Shown: piece by piece, positions 1-5,524 of the stretch
How positions within the stretch are numbered: position 1 is the stretch's first letter
Layout: each line of letters opens with the position of its first letter
NCBI GenBank assembly: GCA_003086435.1
Contig: QEFD01000165.1
Coordinates: 1 to 6,217, forward strand
DNA length: 6,217 nucleotides
Source: Acidianus hospitalis
GTDB lineage: Archaea > Thermoproteota > Thermoprotei_A > Sulfolobales > Sulfolobaceae
Direction: 5' to 3'
Translations under genes and position numbers: made by a program
The notes under the pieces: generated by a model
What the model saw: only the letters and a program-made list of their open reading frames with translations
Database searches by the model: none
What the model was told of the DNA's origin: nothing

Positions 1-87
1 AGGGTGAATGTGTATGATCCCTTAAGAGGGGTGCCCGTGGCGGAATTAAAAGTAATTAAAAGTAAGGATAAGTTACGCCACGGGTAA
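1..87 (+). CDS. C-terminal end of a protein truncated by the window edge
   Basis: The frame starting at base 1 is open and runs 28 codons to a TAA at 85-87. The visible peptide contains VNVYDPLRGVPVAELKV. I do not recognise the family with certainty; the genomic setting makes a mobile-element protein such as a transposase plausible, but that is inference. The last codons overlap an inverted repeat (34-42 with 76-84) and a 10-bp tandem repeat, so the 3' end may have been rearranged. The same frame stays open again from 88 to 255, so the TAA could be an acquired stop, though the downstream part reads more like a separate gene. The start lies outside the window. Confidence 0.4.
   Translation, partial: RVNVYDPLRGVPVAELKVIKSKDKLRHG
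34..84. repeat. 9-bp perfect inverted repeat around a 10-bp tandem repeat
   Basis: CCCGTGGCG at 34-42 pairs with CGCCACGGG at 76-84 across a 33-nt loop. The loop carries AATTAAAAGT twice in tandem (44-53 and 54-63). The structure sits directly before the TAA at 85-87. It could be a transcript-end hairpin or a scar of a mobile element. The pairing is seen directly; the role is not known. Confidence 0.45.
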
Positions 88-114
88 ACACTATCAGCCT
101 TAATAATTAATCTT

Positions 115-437
115 ATGTTCCTGTCAAAGCATATTATTGTTCTTGAAAAGAAATCATCTCTACCTAAAATTAGGCTAGGATATATATCCTCACCTAAGTT
201 TACGAAATCTAAAGGTGCTACTGGTATCTATAACGTCCCATTAAGTTCTACGAAGTGAAATTTTATGCTATACCTTTCTTTTGGAGTGAGTATATTAGAA
301 ATCATAACTTTATCGACTAAACGGCAAAAGCTGAGGAGGCCATGAAGGAAAAGAATATGAGCTTTGAGACTAAATTGCTTGTTGATAATTTGAGATGTAA
401 GATCGAGACTTACAAGTACCGCTTTAGAGAAAGATAA
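115..437 (+). pseudogene. Decayed gene of unknown function
   Basis: Two adjoining frames together read like one protein. From ATG 115 the frame gives 47 codons ending at TGA 256-258, including SKGATGIYNVPL. The next frame takes over at about 246 with FYEVKFYAIPFFWSEYI, is interrupted by TAA at 318-320, and continues in the same frame with KAEEAMKEKNMSFETKLLVD to TAA 435-437. So one frameshift near 246-256 and one in-frame stop separate the pieces. The last piece has its own ATG at 342 behind a strong GAGGAGG (333-339), so a 31-aa product is possible. That stretch looks helical and highly charged. I recognise no family. A short GTG frame (441-512, 23 codons) follows two stop codons and may be more of the same remnant. 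Confidence 0.4.
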
Positions 438-570
438 TAAGTGAAATTATTGCGTTTATATAAAGAGGATAACGCAAAAGCAAAGATGCTAGTTCTGCTA
501 AAATTAGTTTAGTTCTTGCTTAAATGTATTACAGACTTTTTAGTATTAGGAAACTTTATATCCATTATTT

Positions 571-645
571 ATTAAAACTTTTTAGAGTAAACGAGAGTTA
601 AAAAAGAAAACTGATTACACGTAATATATATTGAGGTGATAAACG
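571..645 (+). promoter_or_regulatory. Promoter and ribosome binding site of the 646-1250 unit
   Basis: An A-rich block GTTAAAAAAG (597-606) fits an archaeal TATA-like element, and a perfect ribosome binding site GAGGTGAT lies at 633-640. The block CGAGAGTTAAA (592-602) occurs identically on the minus strand at 5078-5068, before the radical SAM operon. The surrounding 60-70 bases of the two regions also align well by eye. The ribosome binding site decides the start choice for the following gene, because its spacing points at codon 646. Confidence 0.5.
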
Positions 646-1086
646 ATAGAGTTTGAAGATCTTACACAGAAATTTGATATTATAGATGATATCGTAAAAA
701 AGAGAAAGCAATATATAGATAGATTAAATAAAGGTAATAAGGTAGAATTTGAAATTAGAGATCATATACAGATAGGAAACTACTCTTTCGCATTTGTGAA
801 AGCTAAGGACGGGAAAGTAGGATACGAGGTCATAATTAAGGAAAAGGATAAGGAGTATCATTTCATTGTCGCAGAAGAAAATAGGGGTCACGTTGTAGTA
901 TTAAATATTTTGGAGAATATTAAAAGAGAAGGAGATAAGAAAGTATTTACTGCTGAATCTTATTTATTAAGAGAAAATAAGGTAACTAAAGTAGTATCAG
1001 GCAGATATGAAATAAAAGGAAACGCACTTTCAAACGTTTTGACTAGTTATGAACCAGAAAAAATAGAGATAAAAAAGGTGAAATAA
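646..1086 (+). CDS. Hypothetical protein, about 146 aa, apparent ATA start
   Basis: The frame is open from 643 to the TAA at 1084-1086. The first conventional start codon is GTG 796, but the upstream 50 codons read as normal protein: FEDLTQKFDIIDDIVKK, a charged helix, then KVEFEIRDHIQIGNYSF. A perfect GAGGTGAT lies at 633-640, five bases before ATA 646, and there is no ATG, GTG or TTG in frame between 646 and 796. The natural reading is an ATG start that has become ATA, leaving a non-standard start, or a decaying gene that now begins at 796. An alternative is GTG 636 followed by a frameshift. The rest is lysine- and glutamate-rich and probably a beta-sheet fold. No signal peptide, membrane segment or known motif is visible, and I do not recognise a family. 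It overlaps the binding site of the small Cys-rich gene one base downstream, so the two are probably co-translated. Confidence 0.6.
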   Translation: MEFEDLTQKFDIIDDIVKKRKQYIDRLNKGNKVEFEIRDHIQIGNYSFAFVKAKDGKVGYEVIIKEKDKEYHFIVAEENRGHVVVLNILENIKREGDKKVFTAESYLLRENKVTKVVSGRYEIKGNALSNVLTSYEPEKIEIKKVK

Positions 1087-1087
1087 G

Positions 1088-1250
1088 ATGTGCGTAAAGA
1101 ATGATCCACCAGATCCAGATGCTTCTTATGTTTGTTTTTTATTAGTGTCTCGAATACGACTGTGCTGGTGACAATGACATAGAAGTTTTAGATGGAGTTA
1201 CATGTACTGATTACTGTATAGGTTTAGCTATTGCATGTAACGTTCAGTAG
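1088..1250 (+). pseudogene. Small Cys-rich protein, frameshifted
   Basis: ATG 1088 lies one base after the previous stop and is preceded by AAGGTGA (1075-1081). The frame reads MCVKNDPPDPDASYVCFLLV and then stops at TGA 1169-1171. Another frame, opening at 1146, continues as CLEYDC, then a segment with CTDYC and GLAIACNVQ, to TAG 1248-1250. Restoring two bases in the GTGT at 1145-1148 (GTGTGT) joins the halves into a 54-aa protein with seven cysteines at positions 2, 16, 21, 26, 40, 44 and 51. Such spacing suggests a disulfide- or metal-stabilised miniprotein, or a modified-peptide precursor. No family is recognised. It forms a two-gene unit with the 146-aa protein before it. A 27-aa product from the first frame alone is also possible. 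Confidence 0.5.
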
Positions 1251-1273
1251 GATTTACTGATGAATAAGAATTA

Positions 1274-1306
1274 ATATTTTTTATTATTATATTGTACATT
1301 TTTTAA
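1274..1306 (+). terminator. T-rich transcription terminator
   Basis: Two T6 runs (about 1276-1281 and 1300-1305) lie 25-55 bases after the last stop of the 646-1250 unit. Oligo-T tracts without a hairpin are the usual termination signal in Crenarchaeota. This is inferred from position and composition. Confidence 0.4.
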
Positions 1307-1344
1307 AAGGTGATGCTAAATAGAATCAGTCTTTAGTTATAGAA

Positions 1345-1505
1345 GGAAAAACTAGCTATTATCTCTAGTCAAAAATTCAGAAACTTTATCGAGATAGTAT
1401 AAATCTTCTTATCTATTTCGCCATTAGCTATTTGTTCTATCTATTCCTAAATTTAGGAGTTCTTCTTAAGTATAGCCTATAAATTCCTAATATTCTAGTA
1501 AATTG
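1345..1505 (-). pseudogene. Decayed helix-turn-helix gene, possibly integrase N-terminus
   Basis: Reading the minus strand from about 1500 downward, one frame gives EFIGYT-stop-EELLNLGIDRT. A shift of frame then gives QIANGEIDKKIYTI, and after another stop LEIIAS. Put together, these resemble a short helix-turn-helix region of the type GYTxEELLNLGIDRT followed by NGEID. Comparable segments occur in crenarchaeal plasmid integrases and XRE-type regulators, but this is from memory and weak. At least three stops and one frameshift make it non-functional. Its position 150 bases left of an attachment-site repeat favours a mobile-element origin. The remaining sequence 1506-1640 shows nothing I can call. 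Confidence 0.3.
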
Positions 1506-1645
1506 AAAAACACAATAAAATTTGTATCATATTCTTACTGATAAATATTATTGTTACATTTCTAGAAACTTTAGATGTTCCCAATCATCCTCCTCTCATG
1601 ATAACATAAAAACTATTTTAATTCATGAAAAAGATTAGGGAGGTG

Positions 1646-1692
1646 CCGCGGGGATTTGAACCCCGGACAACCGGGTGTCTAAAACGTTAAAT
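1646..1692 (-). repeat. Attachment-site copy 1: tRNA 3'-half fragment
   Basis: On the minus strand this reads from an anticodon-loop region through CCCGG, a 5-nt variable loop TTGTC, the T-arm CGGGG-TTCAAAT-CCCCG and the start of the acceptor strand. No 5' half of a tRNA is found to its right, so it is a fragment. It matches 5350-5396 at 46 of 47 positions (difference at 1662/5366). The match runs about 12 bases past the tRNA part (AAAACGTTAAAT). Tyrosine recombinases of archaeal plasmids and viruses characteristically use the 3' half of a tRNA gene as the attachment site. The amino-acid identity of the tRNA cannot be given: the two copies differ at the acceptor end and the anticodon is missing or uncertain. 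Confidence 0.75.
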
Positions 1693-1855
1693 AAACTCCT
1701 GAAAATTAACGCGATTTGTTAAAGGCATAACAATATACGTTATTTTACTATTGCAATAAATATCTGATTACTTCATCTACTGCGCATAAGACGTTAAAGC
1801 GTTAAACTCCCCAGTTTACCTTACTAATTCTTCTCTTCCCTTAAGCCTATAAATT

Positions 1856-2026
1856 CTAAATTTTTTTACCTGCATATTGTATCCAGCCCCGGGAAATTAT
1901 CCCCTCTTTTTCCATGTTAGATAACATAACTAAGACTAAGTTTTTGTTGTACCCCGTTCTTTCTACTAAATAATCTAATGTAGCACTACCCTTAGCTACT
2001 AATATAGCTATTATTGCCTCTCTCAT
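1856..2026 (-). CDS. Small winged-helix DNA-binding protein, C-terminus frameshifted
   Basis: From ATG 2026 the frame encodes 56 residues starting MREAIIAILVAKGSATLDYL, followed by VERTGYNKNLVLVMLSNMEK and EGIISRG. This is a typical small archaeal winged helix-turn-helix: helix 1, a TLDYLVERTGY turn, a recognition helix and the start of the wing. The frame stays open upstream to a TTG at 2092, but that extension (KEREKGK) looks like non-coding, and GGGAAAT lies just before ATG 2026. It stops at TAG 1856-1858 right after an A7 run (1867-1861 on the minus strand). Removing one A continues the protein as FRIYRLKGREELVR and ends at TAA 1818-1816, giving 69 aa. The gene is therefore either slightly broken or relies on slippage at A7. 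It lies beside attachment site 1, with a decayed relative in the same position beside site 2, so it is probably an element-borne regulator. Confidence 0.6.
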   Translation of the reverse strand: MREAIIAILVAKGSATLDYLVERTGYNKNLVLVMLSNMEKEGIISRGWIQYAGKKI

Positions 2027-2092
2027 CGTTAATTTCCCTTTTTCTCTCTCTTTCTCATATGTTAAAAATGCATAAAGTAGGATTAAAAACAA

Positions 2093-2382
2093 TTAATATG
2101 CTTAGAAGGGCTTAGAATTTGTGCATATCCTCTTTCCCCCGCAGGATTAATTATAATTAATGTTAATCGTATTCACGTAAGAGCTAACTGAAAAACCCTT
2201 AAGAAAGCGATACTTAGAGTAACCTTTTCTTAACTTCTTTACCCCTAGATAAATTCCGCCTTATATTATTCTAGGTCGATTCAGGATTTCTTTACGAATT
2301 CATTTTATTTCGGTAGTGCGAGCTTGTAATAATTGACTGTACAATTAGTAATATTAATTAGGGGTGAGCAGGAGGTTATACT
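2093..2382. other. Intergenic stretch, no gene supported
   Basis: No convincing gene is visible. On the minus strand a 37-codon open frame (about 2264 to 2154, with LGVKKLRKGYSKYRFLKGF) has no start codon or ribosome binding site and may be chance or a remnant. The right end holds a strong GGAGGT (2371-2376) serving the broken frame that starts at 2383. A T-rich tract lies around 2215-2240. Confidence 0.35.
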
Positions 2383-2565
2383 ATGGACAAACTTGAAACC
2401 ACTATCGTGATGGGTAATCGTTAGAGGGATTTTTCCTCTCTTCAAGACCCTACTCATCCCCAATATACTTCCGCAAAACGCATTATTAAATCGGTTTCGG
2501 TTAATGAGATCAAGAAATTAGCCCGTGAGCATGCTGATAGGATTAGTCGAAAGTGTACTAAGTAA
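2383..2565 (+). pseudogene. Short gene with an in-frame TAG, unknown product
   Basis: ATG 2383 follows a strong ribosome binding site GGAGGT (2371-2376), seven bases away. The frame reads MDKLETTIVMGNR, then TAG at 2422-2424, then continues in frame as RDFSSLQDPTHPQYTSAKRI and a helical, basic tail with NEIKKLAREHADRISRK to TAA 2563-2565. Without the stop it would encode 60 aa. The TAG is one base from CAG, so a Gln codon may have been lost. It could be the N-terminal piece of a larger protein, for example a transposase, whose remainder is gone, but I cannot name the family. It ends 11 bases before the convergent stop of the transporter gene, so the two transcripts meet here. Confidence 0.4.
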
Positions 2566-2576
2566 ATTGGAAGAAA

Positions 2577-3758
2577 TTATTTTAAAACTCCAATAAACTC
2601 TGCAAATTTTATAGTAAGTACTGCTAATATTCCTAGGAAACCGGTGAAATAAAATGAGAATAACGGCGTTATTTGGAATAACAAACCCACCATTGCATTA
2701 TAAAATACTGAAAATATTCTCACAAAAGTACTAATTAATGCAACTTGAGTCCCCCGGATTTCAGGCTTAGTAACGCTCTGTGCGATATTATAATCCACTA
2801 TACTTTCCATAGCTACAATTACCGTCCAAGCGTAAAATAATATGAATAAAATGTAAACGTTAGTAAAGAGTGGAACTAGGAAAAATATGATGGAGTTGGA
2901 GAGGATTAAGATTGATAAGTTCTTAAAATTACTACGTTTACTTAAAATAACCGAGAACAGTAATGGTAGGAAAGCCATTATTAATGCGTATGATGAGTAT
3001 AACACACCTACTAATGTTAAGGGTATTAGTAAGTCTTTTACGAAATAGATTGTTACGTAATATGTTTCTAGGCTTAAACCGGAAGAAAGAATTGAAACTA
3101 ACAAATAGAGTAACAATTTCTTGTCTTCTTTAAGGTATTTAAAGCCTAATCTTAGAGATCTTTTCACTTCAGCCTTGTTCTCGTCTTTCGGTAATTCAAG
3201 AAACCTTATAATACCGCTGATTCCGAAAAGAACCGCTATTATTACGAAAAGTAGCATAGAGACCGAGTGTTGTAATAAGTAGCCCCCTAACATAATCCCT
3301 ATAGCTGCTAAGATGCTGGTTATGAGGGAGAAAACTCCAAAAGCCTTCCCAGCATTCGTATAGTTTAGCATAAACCTATGTGCTCCTAAAGAATTAACTA
3401 TTCTTACCACAGATTCAAAAGCAACTAGAGAAATTATGAAAAGTAAGGGATTAAGCGTCCCCATCAAGAGAATTAAAGGGATTGACATTAGTGCTGATAG
3501 AGTGAGGGCATTCTTACTACCTATTTTATCAACTATAGTACCTAATGGAATATTAAAAACTGCGTAAAGGAAACTGATTATACTGTAAGTTACACCAATC
3601 GTAAAGGTACTAATATCAAGGTTAGTCATAACTATAGGAAAATAGTACGCTAACATCGAGTAAGCAAAGGTAGAAATTCCCAAAGATAATGAAAAATAGA
3701 ACAGTATCTTATCTGTTACAATGTAATAGATCTCTTTTAGTGTTTGCTTCAGACTCAT
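2577..3758 (-). CDS. MFS transporter, probable exporter
   Basis: This is a 393-aa integral membrane protein of about 12 hydrophobic segments in two halves of six, separated by a charged cytoplasmic loop at residues 188-213. The signature loop between helices 2 and 3 is present at residues 71-85 (PLGTIVDKIGSKNAL, with G73, D77, G80 and K82), the classical MFS motif A. Length is normal for the family, and ATG 3758 is preceded by GGGT at 3768-3772 on the minus strand. It starts 18 bases after the stop of the radical SAM gene, so the two are almost certainly co-transcribed. The substrate cannot be read from sequence. The context suggests it moves the product of the radical SAM enzyme out of the cell, and drug-efflux-type MFS is the nearest general class. 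No gene follows in the operon. Confidence 0.85.
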   Translation of the reverse strand: MSLKQTLKEIYYIVTDKILFYFSLSLGISTFAYSMLAYYFPIVMTNLDISTFTIGVTYSIISFLYAVFNIPLGTIVDKIGSKNALTLSALMSIPLILLMGTLNPLLFIISLVAFESVVRIVNSLGAHRFMLNYTNAGKAFGVFSLITSILAAIGIMLGGYLLQHSVSMLLFVIIAVLFGISGIIRFLELPKDENKAEVKRSLRLGFKYLKEDKKLLLYLLVSILSSGLSLETYYVTIYFVKDLLIPLTLVGVLYSSYALIMAFLPLLFSVILSKRSNFKNLSILILSNSIIFFLVPLFTNVYILFILFYAWTVIVAMESIVDYNIAQSVTKPEIRGTQVALISTFVRIFSVFYNAMVGLLFQITPLFSFYFTGFLGILAVLTIKFAEFIGVLK

Positions 3759-3776
3759 AACTAATAGACCCTTTCT

Positions 3777-4862
3777 TTAACTTTTTCCAGTATAGTCTTT
3801 AACTATTGGACATGAAGGATCTGGAGCAAATAGGTCATTCTTAGTTATATATGCATTAAACCTAAAACCACCTCTACAAAGTTTCTTAACTTCACAACTC
3901 TTACAAGGCTCCCCAAGGAAAGATAGACTTCTTATTTTGTTAAGCAAGGGATGGCTAAACCAAATTTCGATTAATGAGTTATTTTTTATATTACCTAGCT
4001 TTGATAATGGAATAGATGTCGCCTCGGAACCAGGATAAATGTCACCGTTCGGAGCTATAACTAAACCTACTTCCCCCCAATTTGTAGGGATTGGTATCCT
4101 AGAATATAAAATGTCAGTATCCACATAATTTTGTATAAAATTCTCTCCATAAATTTCTATGAGTTTCTTTAATTTTTCTTGAATTGTTCTTTCATCGTTA
4201 GGATCTGGTACTATGAACTTTTGGTTTATATAACCATGACCTACCTTTATAACACTATGAATTTCAATCCAATCTAAGTTTGATTTATATGCAAGCTCTA
4301 CAATTTCTTCTAGGAAGTCTAAATAATAACTAGTTAAGACTATATTTCCTCCAACTTCTTTTACCCCAAAATCTTTAAATTTCTTTGCAATATTAATCTT
4401 CTTAACTACTTCGTTCTTGATATGCATCATTATTGATTGCATATTAAAGACGTGTTTATGTGAAGTAAGGTTAATTCTAATCTTTTCTAGACCACTTTCT
4501 AGCAATTTTGTAATTCTATCATCGGAAATAGGTTCTCCGCTACTTAATAACATGTGACTTAGTTTTTGTCGTGTAATATATGATAAGATTTCCTCTAAAT
4601 CGCTTCTTAACAACGGTTCTCCCCCAGTTACAACAACATCCATGATTCCCTCGTATTTTTCATCTAACCTTTTAATTTGATCAATTACTGATATCCACTC
4701 ACTTAAGTTTAGCTCATTCATTTCTATTACAGATCTAGGTTTTGGAGCTTTATCAGCTATATAAAATTTTAGATCTTTAGGTGGATTATGACAATAAAAA
4801 CATTGCTGGCTACATTTATAAGTTAATTCTAATTCAATAAAAAAAGGTTTACGATTTATCAA
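3777..4862 (-). CDS. PqqE-like radical SAM/SPASM enzyme, probable peptide maturase
   Basis: This 361-aa enzyme has the radical SAM [4Fe-4S] motif C17-x3-C21-x2-C24 (ELTYKCSQQCFYCHNPP) and the SAM-binding GGEP at 80-83. Its C-terminal SPASM domain has C320-x2-C323-x5-C329 and C351, with CRGGFR followed by DPSC, closely recalling PqqE. The three inter-cysteine spacings equal those of the auxiliary cluster II ligands of anaerobic sulfatase maturase as I remember them. The protein has only these seven cysteines. The positions that normally supply auxiliary cluster I are replaced (G278 in IYPGSEA, and F333/F335 after C329). SPASM enzymes usually modify peptides or proteins by C-C, C-S or C-O bond chemistry. 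The start is TTG 4862, chosen because GAGGGTGA (4875-4868) lies five bases before it. It sits 37 bases after a 44-codon peptide gene and 18 bases before an MFS gene. A non-peptide cofactor role remains possible. Confidence 0.85.
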   Translation of the reverse strand: MINRKPFFIELELTYKCSQQCFYCHNPPKDLKFYIADKAPKPRSVIEMNELNLSEWISVIDQIKRLDEKYEGIMDVVVTGGEPLLRSDLEEILSYITRQKLSHMLLSSGEPISDDRITKLLESGLEKIRINLTSHKHVFNMQSIMMHIKNEVVKKINIAKKFKDFGVKEVGGNIVLTSYYLDFLEEIVELAYKSNLDWIEIHSVIKVGHGYINQKFIVPDPNDERTIQEKLKKLIEIYGENFIQNYVDTDILYSRIPIPTNWGEVGLVIAPNGDIYPGSEATSIPLSKLGNIKNNSLIEIWFSHPLLNKIRSLSFLGEPCKSCEVKKLCRGGFRFNAYITKNDLFAPDPSCPIVKDYTGKS

Positions 4863-4899
4863 CTATTTCACCCTCACTATCTTGGAATATATTACAAGA

Positions 4900-5034
4900 T
4901 TACCAAGAAACCATGTAATAGGAAGGTGCTTTAACTGTATAGTACATCATGTATTTTCTTCTTTGCATTGCTATTTCGGTTTCAAACTTTTTTATAATAT
5001 ATTCTTTACTTACTTCTCTTTCCAATGTTTTCAC
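4900..5034 (-). CDS. 44-aa Tyr-rich peptide, candidate RiPP precursor
   Basis: From GTG 5034 a 44-codon frame runs to TAA 4902-4900. The N-terminal half is charged and helical (MKTLEREVSKEYIIKKFETE), like a leader. The last 17 residues hold five tyrosines and a terminal tryptophan (Y28, Y31, Y32, Y39, Y40, W44; KYMMYYTVKAPSYYMVSW). A TATA-like box (5071-5061) lies about 32 bases before the GTG, the distance expected for a nearly leaderless first gene of an operon. The radical SAM gene starts 37 bases after the stop, on the same strand. Leader-plus-aromatic-core design next to a PqqE-like SPASM enzyme is the expected form of a ribosomally made, modified peptide. I do not recognise the sequence, there is no PqqA-type E-x3-Y motif, and no separate leader-binding (PqqD-like) gene is visible. 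It could also be a chance frame. Confidence 0.5.
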   Translation of the reverse strand: MKTLEREVSKEYIIKKFETEIAMQRRKYMMYYTVKAPSYYMVSW

Positions 5035-5100
5035 TCCATAATATAAATCTTTTGAACAGCTTTTTTATTTAACTCTCGATACTAATGAAAATCTTTTAAT
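5035..5100 (-). promoter_or_regulatory. Promoter of the peptide / radical SAM / MFS operon
   Basis: On the minus strand CGAGAGTTAAATAAAAAAG (5078-5060) contains a TATA-like box, with a purine-rich BRE-like segment before it. Its distance of about 32 bases to GTG 5034 predicts transcription starting a few bases before that codon. The same CGAGAGTTAAA occurs on the plus strand at 592-602 before the 646-1250 unit, within a longer similar segment. Confidence 0.5.
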
Positions 5101-5349
5101 ACAATGTAGGTCGGTGATAATCAAGACAAAATGGCATTTATAGGAAAATCCTTGTAGTTTAAGGAGACTTTGAAAACTTTTAAAAAATAACCAAATAAAG
5201 TATCAAATGAATATAAACTCAATATAGTCGGTCACCTTAGAACCTAAATTCATTTTACAAAAATAATTGGAGTACATAATTCTTTCTAACCAAGAAAATT
5301 TTACAATTAGAGAAAAAGTTAAGGTAGATGACCTAATTTAATTAGTGCC
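5101..5349. other. Intergenic stretch, no gene supported
   Basis: AT-rich sequence between the operon promoter and attachment site 2. Both strands are broken by frequent stops. A minus-strand frame around 5315-5197 has 37 or so open codons (with YFCKMNLGSKVTDYIEF) but no start signal I can support; it could be gene debris. Confidence 0.35.
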
Positions 5350-5396
5350 CCGCGGGGATTTGAACTCCGGACAACCGGGTGTCTAAAACGTTAAAT
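5350..5396 (-). repeat. Attachment-site copy 2: tRNA 3'-half fragment
   Basis: This is the second copy of the direct repeat at 1646-1692, in the same orientation, with a single difference (T at 5366 against C at 1662). That change breaks one T-stem pair (CGGAG against CCCCG), so this copy would not fold into a perfect T-arm. It carries two more G residues at the acceptor end than copy 1 (CGCGGGGCA against CGCGGCA). No 5' tRNA half lies nearby. The two copies bound about 3.7 kb containing the winged-helix gene and the radical SAM operon. Confidence 0.75.
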
Positions 5397-5524
5397 TAAT
5401 AGGTTTGATTTAATACCTTTATGTTAAAGGGTTAATTTTCATTCTAATATTATAATTTAGATTAATTATTAGATGAAAGAATCTACATAGTATGAGACGC
5501 TAAACCCTTAAATACCTCAATTAT

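Noticed and set aside
441..512. 23-codon GTG frame after the decayed gene
   Set aside because: Too short, no homology recognised, and it lies directly after two stop codons in the same frame; treated as part of the debris.
1646..1692. Complete intron-containing tRNA gene
   Set aside because: No matching 5' half with a D-arm and complementary acceptor strand is found on the minus strand within several hundred bases to the right.
2027..2092. N-terminal extension of the winged-helix protein to a TTG at 2092
   Set aside because: The extension has low-complexity codons, and the decayed relative aligns from the internal ATG, supporting the start at 2026.
2154..2264. Minus-strand 37-codon open frame in the gap before the transporter
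   Set aside because: It has no start codon or ribosome binding site and no recognisable motif.
5197..5315. Minus-strand open frame with YFCKMNLGSKVTDYIEF, reminiscent of an integrase C-terminus
   Set aside because: The likeness is short, the catalytic Arg and Tyr are not visible, and the frame breaks exactly where the conserved motif should continue.
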